In this document: positions 1 to 8,040 of the stretch, piece by piece | Layout of the letters: each line of letters opens with the position of its first letter | Numbering within the stretch: position 1 is the first letter of the stretch | From: Candidatus Eisenbacteria bacterium | GTDB taxonomy: Bacteria > Eisenbacteria > RBG-16-71-46 > SZUA-252 | Direction of reading: 5' to 3' | NCBI GenBank assembly: GCA_005893305.1 | Contig: VBOZ01000010.1 | Location: forward strand, 29,425 to 93,424 | Length of the DNA stretch: 64,000 nt | Made by a program: the position numbers and the translations under genes | The notes under the pieces: model-generated | Databases searched by the model: none | What the model was told of the DNA's origin: nothing | What the model saw: only the letters and a program-made list of their open reading frames with translations

Positions 1-1281
1 CACGTCGGGCTCCTCCTCGACCTTCAGGGCCCCCGGCTCCGCGTCGGGGAATTGGACGGCGGCGTCGCGCAGCTCCGCGCCGGCGCCGAGGTGATCCTCA
101 CCAATCGCCGCGGCAAAGGGAACGCGCGCCGGGTCCCGATCGTCTATTCGGGCCTGATGCGCGACGTGAAAGTGGGCGACCGCGTCCTGATCGCGGACGG
201 CCTGGTCGAGATTCGCGTGGTGGGCAAGGGCAAGGACGGGCTTCGATGCCGCGTCGTCACGGGCGGCGAGATCGCCGACCACAAAGGGGTCAACTTCCCA
301 GGCGTCCGCCTGAGCGTGCCGTCCATGACCGCCAAGGACCGCGCCGATCTCTCCTTCGGCCTCTCGATGGGCGTCGATTACGTCGCCCTCTCCTTCGTTC
401 GCCGGGGCGATGACATCATCGCGCTCCGGAGGCTCCTCCGCCGGGCGCAGCGGCCCCCCGCGGTCATCGCGAAGATCGAGCGCCGCGAGGCGATCGAGAA
501 CCTCGAGTCGATTCTCGACGAAGCGGACGGCGTGATGATCGCGCGCGGGGACCTTGGGGTCGAGTACCCGGCCGAGCGCGTCCCGATCTTGCAAAAGCGG
601 ATCATCGAGCGGGGCAACCTGCGCGAGGTGCTCGTCATCACCGCGACGCAGATGCTCGAGTCGATGGTCCACGCGGCGCGGCCGACCCGCGCCGAGGCGT
701 CCGATGTCGCCAACGCGATATTCGATGGGACCGACGCCGTGATGCTGAGCGCCGAGACCGCGGTGGGCCACTACCCGGACCGGGCCACGCAGACGATGGC
801 GCGGATCGCGGCGGAGGCCGACGAGTTCGCCGCCGGGATGAGGGCCCCGCGGCGCTCCTCCGACGGCACGGCCCCGACGGCCCACGCGTCGCCGACCCAC
901 GCGCTCGCCCACACCGCGTTTCAAGCGGCCCGCGAGATCCGGGCCCGCGCGCTCGTGACGTTCACCCACACCGGCTACTCGGCGCGCCTCGTGAGCAAGT
1001 CGCGCCCGAACACCCCGATCCTCGCGCTGACGCCGCTCGACTCGACCTGCAGGAGGCTCACGCTCTGGTGGGGCGTCCTGCCGGTGCTGGTGCCGCATTG
1101 GCGCACGGCGGAGGGGATGATCGAATCCGGAGTGAAGCTCCTTCTCGGAAAGAAGATGCTCCGCAGGGGCGACTGGGTCGTCGCGATGGCGGGCACGACA
1201 ACCCGCTCCGGCGGCACGAACCTTCTTCGCATTGTGCAGCTTGGCCGGCCCCCGGATCGGCCCCGCACGCCAATCCGTTGA
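1..1281 (+). CDS. pyk: Pyruvate kinase, 5'-truncated by the window edge
   Basis: Catalyses phosphoenolpyruvate plus ADP to pyruvate plus ATP, the last step of glycolysis, in the cytosol. The frame is open from base 1 and already reads DLQGPRLRVG, the conserved N-terminal motif, so the true start lies upstream and the TTG at 52 is not the start. Further family signatures are the catalytic lysine in AKIERRE (about 469-489), the metal-binding ARGDLGVE (about 541-564) and TATQMLESM (about 640-666), followed by DGTDAVMLSAETA. The C-terminal allosteric-type domain is present and the protein ends in a basic Pro/Arg tail. Identification is secure; only about 40-60 N-terminal residues appear missing. 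Confidence 0.95.
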   Translation, partial: HVGLLLDLQGPRLRVGELDGGVAQLRAGAEVILTNRRGKGNARRVPIVYSGLMRDVKVGDRVLIADGLVEIRVVGKGKDGLRCRVVTGGEIADHKGVNFPGVRLSVPSMTAKDRADLSFGLSMGVDYVALSFVRRGDDIIALRRLLRRAQRPPAVIAKIERREAIENLESILDEADGVMIARGDLGVEYPAERVPILQKRIIERGNLREVLVITATQMLESMVHAARPTRAEASDVANAIFDGTDAVMLSAETAVGHYPDRATQTMARIAAEADEFAAGMRAPRRSSDGTAPTAHASPTHALAHTAFQAAREIRARALVTFTHTGYSARLVSKSRPNTPILALTPLDSTCRRLTLWWGVLPVLVPHWRTAEGMIESGVKLLLGKKMLRRGDWVVAMAGTTTRSGGTNLLRIVQLGRPPDRPRTPIR

Positions 1282-1428
1282 CACGGCCTCCCGGCCCCGA
1301 TATCATTGGGGCTGAATGCTCTGCACCGCTTTGGGGGTGGGAGCATCTAAACATAAGGCACGTATATTGCTTTGGCCCAGTGCGATAGCTCCTGCGCCAA
1401 ATCGATCGAACCGGAGGAAGAGCCCACA

Positions 1429-1836
1429 ATGGTCACCTTGAGCAACAAGGCCGCGGCCGAGATCAAGCAGATCATGCAGCAGCAGGGAGGCACGTTCCAA
1501 GGCATCCGCGTCTTCGTCGCGGGCGGCGGCTGCTCGGGCATGTCGTACGGTATGCAGATCGCGGACGAGCCGGCGACGGCGGACGACCTCGTGTTCGAAG
1601 CGGAGGGCGTCAAGGTGATCGTCGACATGGGCAGCCATCAGTATCTCGACGGCGCCTCGATCGACTTCGACGATACGCTTCAGAGCGGCGGCTTCAAGAT
1701 CAACAATCCGAACGCGGCGAAGACCTGCGGCTGCGGGTCCTCGTTCGCGACTGAAGAAGGGGCCGAAGGGGCGGAGGCCACGGGTGCGGTAGCGGGGGCT
1801 GCGGGAGCCACTAGGTCCGGAATCAATCGATCGTAG
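1429..1836 (+). CDS. HesB/IscA-family iron-sulfur cluster carrier
   Basis: A-type carrier that accepts Fe-S clusters and passes them to apo-proteins in the cytosol. The protein is about 135 aa. It carries the three family cysteines: one in GGGCSGMSYG near residue 35 and two in the CGCGSS motif near residue 103. An Ala/Gly/Glu-rich tail of roughly 30 residues follows, longer than in IscA or ErpA. ATG 1429 was chosen because GGAGG at 1413-1417 sits at good spacing and the family N-terminus (VTLSNKAA) begins there; an in-frame ATG at 1372 would add a non-homologous leader. A terminator follows directly, so it is probably monocistronic. Which paralogue (IscA, ErpA, SufA) cannot be told. Confidence 0.9.
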   Translation: MVTLSNKAAAEIKQIMQQQGGTFQGIRVFVAGGGCSGMSYGMQIADEPATADDLVFEAEGVKVIVDMGSHQYLDGASIDFDDTLQSGGFKINNPNAAKTCGCGSSFATEEGAEGAEATGAVAGAAGATRSGINRS

Positions 1837-1840
1837 ACTG

Positions 1841-1878
1841 ACCGGCGCTCCGGCAATGGGGCGCCGGTTTTCTTTTTC
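1841..1878 (+). terminator. Rho-independent terminator after the IscA-type gene
   Basis: ACCGGCGC (1841-1848) pairs perfectly with GCGCCGGT (1861-1868) around a 12-nt loop, followed by a T-rich run to 1878. It begins 4 nt after the upstream stop codon. Confidence 0.85.
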
Positions 1879-1893
1879 CCTGGGAGCCATGCG

Positions 1894-2199
1894 ATGCCGG
1901 AATTCGTGAAAGCGGCGAGGGCCTCCGACCTCGAGGAGGGAAAAGGGAAGATTGTCTGGGTGGGCGGCATCCGGATCGCGCTCTTCCGGTGCGAGGGCGA
2001 GGTCTACGCGATCAAGAACCAGTGCCCGCACATGGGGGGTGATCTGGGCGATGGATACCTTTCCGGCGAGATCGTCCGCTGCCCCTGGCACGGATGGAGA
2101 TTCAGCGTCAAGACCGGCAAAGCGCCCGACACCGAGGTCGTCGCGGTGCGCACCTACGAGGTGAAGATCGACGGCGATGACGTCTTCGTCCGTGTCTAG
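1894..2199 (+). CDS. Small Rieske [2Fe-2S] ferredoxin
   Basis: A 101-aa soluble Rieske protein that carries electrons via a [2Fe-2S] cluster ligated by two Cys and two His. The motif is complete: CPH (residues about 45-47) and CPWH about 17 residues later, the spacing of biphenyl-dioxygenase ferredoxin (BphF) and NirD-like proteins. There is no membrane anchor or fused oxygenase domain. A GGGAG Shine-Dalgarno lies about 8 nt before ATG 1894. No oxygenase or reductase partner is adjacent, so the redox partner is unknown; a flavin reductase is encoded at 13.7-14.6 kb but linkage is speculative. Confidence 0.88.
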   Translation: MPEFVKAARASDLEEGKGKIVWVGGIRIALFRCEGEVYAIKNQCPHMGGDLGDGYLSGEIVRCPWHGWRFSVKTGKAPDTEVVAVRTYEVKIDGDDVFVRV

Positions 2200-2259
2200 G
2201 CTCGTGGGCGGGCATGAACCCGCCGCGACCCGGCGGCGGCGGCGATCGGGAGCGGGGCG

Positions 2260-2892
2260 CTACGTAGTCGGGATCAGGTGAAGCCAGTCGCGCAGCAGGA
2301 ACTGAACCCGGGAGATCAAGAGCGAGACGCGAGCCATCACCGTGTAGCCGAAGGACGCCCCGAAGGCGACCATCAGGAACCAGGTGCCGATCCTGGCCCC
2401 CACTCCGTGGATCCCCCGGTGCGGCGCGGAGAAGAAGAAGTAGGCCAGTACCGTGAGGAGCCCCAAAAGCACGAGCGCGGAGTTGACCGCGCCCCAGCCC
2501 GGCGCGAACGGCTTCGCCGCGTCGCTCAGCTGCGCGAAGATCTGTCCCTGTAAGTATCCCGGCACCGCGATCCCCGAGTAGATCCCCACGTAGAAGGCGA
2601 TCGCCCATCGCGCGGGACCCGTCATTCGCTCCCAGACCCTGGCGAGCATCAGAATGCCGAGAATCGCGGGGATCAGGGCCAGGATAATCGATTGCGGCGT
2701 GCGCGGTCCGGCAGTGAGCGGCGTCCAGACGTTCGGCAGGATCACGTCCTGGTACTGGATCGCGAGCAGGTAGCCCGCGGCGACGCCGACGAAGAGGTGC
2801 TCGGCGAAGCGGTAGAACGGATTGTCGCGATAGAGGAACGAGAAGACGCAGAGCGTCAGAAAGGCCGCGACCCAGGTCTCGACGATGCTCAC
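2260..2892 (-). CDS. Conserved hypothetical multi-pass membrane protein (last gene of four-gene membrane cluster)
   Basis: A 210-aa integral membrane protein with about five or six hydrophobic segments (for example residues 5-20, 30-48, 70-90, 95-115, 135-155, 165-190). No catalytic motif is visible. Its ATG overlaps the stop of the upstream gene by 4 nt, so it is translationally coupled to it. It closes a minus-strand block of four membrane proteins running from 5136. Function is not recognised. The tight coupling argues that it is a subunit of one membrane complex with its neighbours. Confidence 0.75.
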   Translation of the reverse strand: MSIVETWVAAFLTLCVFSFLYRDNPFYRFAEHLFVGVAAGYLLAIQYQDVILPNVWTPLTAGPRTPQSIILALIPAILGILMLARVWERMTGPARWAIAFYVGIYSGIAVPGYLQGQIFAQLSDAAKPFAPGWGAVNSALVLLGLLTVLAYFFFSAPHRGIHGVGARIGTWFLMVAFGASFGYTVMARVSLLISRVQFLLRDWLHLIPTT

Positions 2893-3707
2893 GCGACCCT
2901 CCGGGTCATGAAGAGCGCCGCGTTGCCCAGGATCACGAGAGCGGCGATGATCAGATGAACCAGGCTCTGCGCATCCATTCCCCGGCGCGCGTCCCCGAAA
3001 ATGCCCATCCGCTTCTCGTATTCCGCGGCACCCTTCATCCCGCCGATCAGGCCCAGGATCTGACGCGACGACAGGTACGGGTAGTAGTCGGTCGCCATGA
3101 CCGCGGTCACGCCGAGGATGAGCGGCTTGTGGAAGCGGCTCGCCGCGAACTGGATCCAGTAGTCGGCCCCGCTCGACGCCGATAGATTGATGACGAGGTC
3201 GATCTTCGCGTACGAATCGACTCCGCGCATCACCGGGATCGAATCGAGCGGCGTCCCGTAGAAATCGACCGGGAACTGCTGTCGGATGCTCTCGCCGATC
3301 GCGATCATCACCGTCTGAAATCCCGACTTGTATCCGAGGAAGGCGTAGTCCTTGTTCCGCTCCTTCCCCTCGGCGACGGCCGCCAGTCGGAGCGCGGGCT
3401 CGACGAGGCCCGGGCCAGCCGGGTAGAGCGTGATCACGATCAGCTTGAGATTCTTACGGAAGCAGTGGCGGAGCACCGCGATCGACATCGGCTGAAGCTC
3501 CGCCATCGTGTCGGGCTCATAGTCCATCGAGATGAACACGGTCGAGCCCGGCGGAAGCGACTCGATCGTCTGATACGCCGCTTCGACGCGCGGCGTCACG
3601 GTGATCGGGAGGTTCACCGGCCAGAGGAGCGGGAGCGCCGTCCCCAGACCCACGAGCACGAAGATCAGGCGGCGGTCGATCGCGAGGACCCTGACCGCCC
3701 AGCTCAT
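2889..3707 (-). CDS. Conserved hypothetical protein with terminal membrane anchors
   Basis: A 272-aa protein with one hydrophobic segment at residues about 14-32 and another near the C-terminus (about 248-265), enclosing a roughly 210-residue soluble domain. The soluble part has an alternating alpha/beta look (STVFISMDYEP, LKLIVITLYP, KIDLVINLSAS), reminiscent of a Rossmann-like fold, but no nucleotide-binding motif is clear. Both ends overlap neighbouring genes by 4 nt. The layout (anchor, soluble domain, anchor) resembles that of the DUF6754-like protein upstream. Function unknown. Confidence 0.75.
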   Translation of the reverse strand: MSWAVRVLAIDRRLIFVLVGLGTALPLLWPVNLPITVTPRVEAAYQTIESLPPGSTVFISMDYEPDTMAELQPMSIAVLRHCFRKNLKLIVITLYPAGPGLVEPALRLAAVAEGKERNKDYAFLGYKSGFQTVMIAIGESIRQQFPVDFYGTPLDSIPVMRGVDSYAKIDLVINLSASSGADYWIQFAASRFHKPLILGVTAVMATDYYPYLSSRQILGLIGGMKGAAEYEKRMGIFGDARRGMDAQSLVHLIIAALVILGNAALFMTRRVA

Positions 3708-4324
3708 CGCGATCTCCCGAGGTATCCGCGCTCAATCCCGAGAATGATTTTGAGGCCGATCGATACGGCTCCGAGCCCGACGCCGATCGCGATCGCGCGC
3801 TTCGCGGCGAGGTTGGGCACGTCGAGGAGCCACTCCGTGAATCCGGGGAACCCCTTCCAGATGAGTTCCCCGATCGAGACCCGTCCGACCATCATGAGGA
3901 CGGCGGTCACGAGAAGGAGGGTCGCTTCCACGTTCCGCGCCCGGAAGGCGCGAAACGCGGCCGAGGCGATGAAGAAGGCGAGCAGGGCGAACATCGTCGA
4001 AGCGAGCGGCGAGTTCACCATGTTGTAGATCCGGCTCACGAGCGTCCCCTCGGCGACCCCCTGGGCGACGCCGAGCGCGGTGACGACGACGAGCGCGACG
4101 AGCGTGACGATGCTGTAGGGCCATCCGTCCGACTTGAGCCGAATCTTCCGAAAGTGCGTATTCCAGAGCGAGATCGAGCCCAGGATCAGCGCGAACGCGT
4201 AGACGACGGAGGCCCACTCCAAGAGCTTCCCGTTGACGGCCTGGGCTTGGTAATGCGGGATGAAAAAGAGGGCGATGATTGTCGTGCCGACGAGGAACGT
4301 GAGGACAAGCGGCCCCGAGCGCAC
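3704..4324 (-). CDS. Conserved hypothetical membrane protein
   Basis: A 206-aa protein with about five predicted membrane spans (residues about 5-20, 38-52, 70-92, 108-125, 132-148) and a C-terminal hydrophobic stretch. It starts at GTG 4324, 17 nt downstream of the DUF6754-like gene, and its stop overlaps the next start by 4 nt. No enzymatic or transporter signature is seen. It is the third hydrophobic component of the 2260-5136 cluster. Function unknown. Confidence 0.72.
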   Translation of the reverse strand: MRSGPLVLTFLVGTTIIALFFIPHYQAQAVNGKLLEWASVVYAFALILGSISLWNTHFRKIRLKSDGWPYSIVTLVALVVVTALGVAQGVAEGTLVSRIYNMVNSPLASTMFALLAFFIASAAFRAFRARNVEATLLLVTAVLMMVGRVSIGELIWKGFPGFTEWLLDVPNLAAKRAIAIGVGLGAVSIGLKIILGIERGYLGRSR

Positions 4325-4341
4325 GCGGTCGGCCTAGGTGC

Positions 4342-5136
4342 TCACGAGGCTTTGAGAAGGCGGCCCAGCTCGGGGTGGCCGAGGGCGGAGAGGGCGATGG
4401 CCAAGACGATCATCGCGGCGGCGAGCGCCTTGGCCCAGTCTTGCGCCGCGATCGTCGCGAGCTGCACCGCCTCCTGGCCGATGTACGCGCCCGCGGCGAA
4501 GAGCTCCTCGCCCATCAGCGTGTAGTCGCAGGCGCACACGAAGAAGGGAAGCTGGGTCACCTTGTCGCACCCCGCGATCTGGATCGCGCCGGTCAGATTT
4601 CCCGTTTCGGCGAGGAAGAGCGACTCGGCGTAGAAGCTTCCCATGTAGACGATCGCCGCGGGACGCTCGCGGAGCATCACTCCCGTGACCGCCGCGACGT
4701 ACGCGAACTGCTGTGCGCTCACGTAGTGGACGCTCCCGGGCTTGAACTCGTCGCCCCGGCCGGCCTCCACGTACGCCTCTCGCGCCACCCCGTCCATGAT
4801 CGCCATGACGACAGGGTCGTAGCAGGGGACCTGCATGCTGCATCCCAGATCGGCCACCTTCCTCGCCACGCGGCTCATGATCGTGATCGCGGCGAGCGTA
4901 CCGACCTCGCTCATGTCCCCGAGGCCGGGCAGGTAGAGGACCGATTTGCCCATCTCGGTGGCGCGGCCGATCGCCTCGTCCAGTGCCTTGAGGCCGGCGA
5001 GGGGACGGATGAAGACCGAGCCGCCGCGTTTCGCGCGAAGAATGTTGATGGTGAGAAATGCGAGGAAAATGAGAAGGCCGACGAGAAGGTTGGTGCGGGC
5101 GGGGTCAAACCACCGGGTGTCGAGCTCGGCGCCCAT
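4342..5136 (-). CDS. DUF6754-like membrane-anchored protein
   Basis: A 264-aa protein with an N-terminal membrane span (residues about 16-33), a cytosol- or periplasm-exposed domain of about 190 residues, and a C-terminal hydrophobic segment (about 238-255). The soluble part has an IRPLAGLKALDEAIGRA start, a GLGDMS motif and a Cys-containing segment (FFVCACDYTLMGEELFAAGAY), which I associate with the DUF6754 family; that assignment is from memory and moderately sure. It heads a compact minus-strand cluster of four membrane proteins, 32 nt downstream of a TPR membrane protein. No function is established for the family. Confidence 0.7.
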   Translation of the reverse strand: MGAELDTRWFDPARTNLLVGLLIFLAFLTINILRAKRGGSVFIRPLAGLKALDEAIGRATEMGKSVLYLPGLGDMSEVGTLAAITIMSRVARKVADLGCSMQVPCYDPVVMAIMDGVAREAYVEAGRGDEFKPGSVHYVSAQQFAYVAAVTGVMLRERPAAIVYMGSFYAESLFLAETGNLTGAIQIAGCDKVTQLPFFVCACDYTLMGEELFAAGAYIGQEAVQLATIAAQDWAKALAAAMIVLAIALSALGHPELGRLLKAS

Positions 5137-5168
5137 GGCTCGACCCTAGCACGTCCTCGAAATCGCGG

Positions 5169-7124
5169 TCAACGCGCGCCCTTCTTCGCCGCGGCGTTCC
5201 TCTGCTCCTTCAGGTACGCGCCGAACATCTCGTCGAGCTGCTTGACCGCCATCGGGTCGAGCTTCCGCACCTCTTCCCGCTCACCCGCCGCGCTCTCCCG
5301 GTCTCCCAGCCGGAGGTAGGCGAGCGCGAGGTTCATGTGCGCCTGGACGGACTTGGGCGCCAGGCCGACAAGGCGGATGAAGAGATCGCGGGCCTCTTCC
5401 ACCTTCCCTGTGGATCCCAGGATCGTGCCCAGGTTGTTCAGCGCGAGGACGTCGCTCGGATGGAGTGAGATCACCTTCCCGTAGGCGGCGATTGCGCCCT
5501 TCGCATCTCCGTACGCGGCGAGCGCGACCCCGTAGTTGTACCAGCCGTCCGCGAACGTCGAATCGAGGTCGGTCGCGCGTCGCGCCGCTTCGACCGCCTG
5601 CTCGATCTTCTGCTGCTGCAGGAGCGCATCGCTCAGGTTCGCATAGGAAGCGGCGTCGTTGGGGTCGAGGTCGATGGCGCGGCGGGCGGAGCCCTCGGCG
5701 TCGGAGAAGCGACCAAGCTGGCTCAGGATCGCCGTGCGCTTCGCGACGGCGGCGTGGTTCTTCGGGTCGAGCGCGATCGCGCGGTCGATCTCGGCGAGCG
5801 CCGCCGGCCACTCACGAGCATGGCCAAAGTAGTTGACGAGGGTCAGGTGTGGCCCCGGATCCTTGGGATTCGATGCCACGGCGGCGTATAGGAGGCTCAC
5901 GTCGTCACGCCAGACCGGGAGGCGGAGGAGCGTGTCGAGCCCCGCCACGGCGGCGATCACGATTGCCGCGACGAGGAGGAGCGGACGGAGCGCCGCGAAG
6001 CTGCGGGCGGCCCACGCGTAGATCGACGCGACGATGAGACAGAGGCCGACCGACGCAAGATAGGCACCGCGCTCGGCCGCGAACGATCCGATGAACATGG
6101 GAAGGGGAAGTGCCGGAAGGAGCGGGAGAAGAAGGAGGAGCGCGCCGGCCCGGGCGATGGGATCGCGCCTCCGCCACACGACGATGAGCGCGAGGCCGGC
6201 CAGGGCAGCGAACGGGGCGAGCCGGCCGGTCCAGGATGAAACCTCCCCGGCGTGGAGCGCTCGGAGCGCGTTCAACGGGTGGGGGTAGACGAGCATCTTC
6301 AGATACTCGAAGACCGCCATCGGCACCGCCCAGGCTCGCGCCGCGGCGTCGATGCCGCTCGCTGCGTCGGCGCTCCCAAGGGTTGGCGTGGCGCCCCCGC
6401 CCGACACGAAACGCACGAGCAGGTAGACCAGGGCGATCGCGAAGAAGCCCGAGTAGTGCGTGAGGCGTTGGCGCAAGGGAACTCGAACCGGGCCCCATCG
6501 GTCGAGCCCGACCAAGAGAAAGGGCGTCACGATCGCGACCTCGTCGCTCAACACCGCGGCCACCATCGCCGCGTAGGCAGGCCAGATCTTCCAAGAGCGG
6601 CATCCCTCCGGCGTGCAGAGCTCGGCGGAGCGTGCGAGCAGGAGCGCCGTGAGCACGAAGACCGTGGCCAGGAGATCGGGCAGGCCGGAGATGTAGGCGA
6701 CCGCCTCGACGTGAACGGGGTGGGCGGCGAAGAGGAGCGCAGCCACGAAGGCGATCCCGGGCCGCGCCCCGACGTGGAGCGCCATTCGGAAGAAGAGCCA
6801 CGTCGCCGCGCCGTGGAGGAGGATGCTGACCATGTGCGCGAAGAGGGGCGAGCCGTAGCCCGACGCCCACTCGAGGCGAAACAGGAGCGACGTCAGGAGG
6901 CGGAGGCCCTCCGCGCCCACACCGCCCGCGCCGTTCGAGATGACGAGAAGCCGGTCGTCCCATACCCAGCCGTAGGGGAGGGCGGGGAGGTAGAGCGCGA
7001 TCGCGGCGAACGCGCAGAGAACGCCTAGCACGTTGGGGCTCAGCGCGGACGCGCGCGGGCCGGCGACGCGGGGTGGGGTCGCGGCCCCTGTATGGCGGTT
7101 CTTGGCTTCCCTCTTGCCCGGCAC
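5169..7124 (-). CDS. Multi-span membrane protein with C-terminal TPR repeats (TMTC / O-mannosyltransferase-like)
   Basis: About 651 aa. The N-terminal half contains about 9-10 membrane spans and a GWVWDDRLL segment plus HPVHVEAVAYISG, typical of bacterial TMTC-like proteins, a GT-C glycosyltransferase-like fold; the acidic WDD pair fits the catalytic loop position of such enzymes. The C-terminal 200 residues form about five tetratricopeptide repeats (LDPKNHAAV, LDPNDAASYANL, YNYGVALAAYGD, LALNNLGTIL). The frame extends to GTG 7247, but that would overlap the divergent gene at 7186; GTG 7124 avoids this and was preferred, though no good ribosome site is seen. It may transfer sugars to exported proteins; substrate unknown. 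Confidence 0.78.
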   Translation of the reverse strand: MPGKREAKNRHTGAATPPRVAGPRASALSPNVLGVLCAFAAIALYLPALPYGWVWDDRLLVISNGAGGVGAEGLRLLTSLLFRLEWASGYGSPLFAHMVSILLHGAATWLFFRMALHVGARPGIAFVAALLFAAHPVHVEAVAYISGLPDLLATVFVLTALLLARSAELCTPEGCRSWKIWPAYAAMVAAVLSDEVAIVTPFLLVGLDRWGPVRVPLRQRLTHYSGFFAIALVYLLVRFVSGGGATPTLGSADAASGIDAAARAWAVPMAVFEYLKMLVYPHPLNALRALHAGEVSSWTGRLAPFAALAGLALIVVWRRRDPIARAGALLLLLPLLPALPLPMFIGSFAAERGAYLASVGLCLIVASIYAWAARSFAALRPLLLVAAIVIAAVAGLDTLLRLPVWRDDVSLLYAAVASNPKDPGPHLTLVNYFGHAREWPAALAEIDRAIALDPKNHAAVAKRTAILSQLGRFSDAEGSARRAIDLDPNDAASYANLSDALLQQQKIEQAVEAARRATDLDSTFADGWYNYGVALAAYGDAKGAIAAYGKVISLHPSDVLALNNLGTILGSTGKVEEARDLFIRLVGLAPKSVQAHMNLALAYLRLGDRESAAGEREEVRKLDPMAVKQLDEMFGAYLKEQRNAAAKKGAR

Positions 7125-7185
7125 GGCGGTAGAGTGCCGTTCATCGCCGGTCGGTTCAAGGGCACATTTCACCAAGGAGGCCAGG

Positions 7186-8007
7186 ATGGCCGATGTCATG
7201 GATGAACGGGTCCGATCGATCGAGTTCTGCGCGGGGCTGGGCTTCACGCTCGGGGCCCTTTTTCTATCTCTATCGCTCTGCCTCTATCCGAGGCTGGCGC
7301 CCGCGAATCAAACGAACCTGATCCTCGACGCCCTCTCCAAGGAAGACATCGGATCGTGGATGGGGCTTCACGCCCTGATGGTCATGGGCTTCTTCCTCGC
7401 CACGCTCGGCCTGGTGGCGTACGGATTTCTTCTCCACCTGAAGGGCTCGTCGGGGCCGGCCTCCCTCGTCAGCACGAGTGCCCTGATCGGGGGCGGGCTC
7501 TGGACGACCTTCCTCTCGATGGAGTTCTTCGTCGGGCCGTTTCTTAAGACCTACTATCCGATCGACCCCGGTCTCGCGACCATGCTCTTCAGCACAGTCT
7601 GGTTCTGGAAAATGGGCGCGCTCGCGGTCGGCGGCGTTCTGCTCTTTACGGCCGTCATCGGGTGCGGCGTCTCGGGCACGTCGAGGGGGTTGATGCCGCT
7701 CTGGCTCGGATGGGGCGGCGCGTTCTTCGGCGTCGTGGGAATCCTGATCTACGTGTTCGAGTTCCTGACGGCGACCGCGACCGGCGCCGCCATCAATCCG
7801 ATGCGCGGTGCGGGTGTCCGCTACGGCGTCGGGCTCCCCATCCAGCTCTGGATGATCGGCGCCGGGTTGATGCTCCTGCGCGATTACAACACTCGGGCGC
7901 GCACGCTCCCGCCCCAGGCGCGAACCCCGGTGCCGCCGCGGCGTGAGCCGGCCCCCGCGATGCCGAGGGCCTCGGAGCCGCCCCCGCTCCCGCCGCCGAT
8001 TCCGTAG
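7186..8007 (+). CDS. Hypothetical membrane protein with Pro-rich tail
   Basis: A 273-aa protein with about seven hydrophobic segments from residue 15 to 235, then a roughly 40-residue Pro/Arg-rich tail ending in PPPLPPPIP. An excellent AAGGAGG ribosome site (7174-7180) fixes ATG 7186. The arrangement resembles DUF4386-type small membrane proteins, but I cannot assign a family. It stands divergent from the TMTC-like gene and convergent with the TPR gene at 8041. Function unknown. Confidence 0.75.
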   Translation: MADVMDERVRSIEFCAGLGFTLGALFLSLSLCLYPRLAPANQTNLILDALSKEDIGSWMGLHALMVMGFFLATLGLVAYGFLLHLKGSSGPASLVSTSALIGGGLWTTFLSMEFFVGPFLKTYYPIDPGLATMLFSTVWFWKMGALAVGGVLLFTAVIGCGVSGTSRGLMPLWLGWGGAFFGVVGILIYVFEFLTATATGAAINPMRGAGVRYGVGLPIQLWMIGAGLMLLRDYNTRARTLPPQARTPVPPRREPAPAMPRASEPPPLPPPIP

Positions 8008-8040
8008 TCATCACCGATCGGCAGGGGGGCCCTCGAGGGC

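Noticed and set aside
1282..1345. Terminator after pyruvate kinase
   Set aside because: GGCCCC/GGGGCT pairing is short and lacks a T-run; not convincing.
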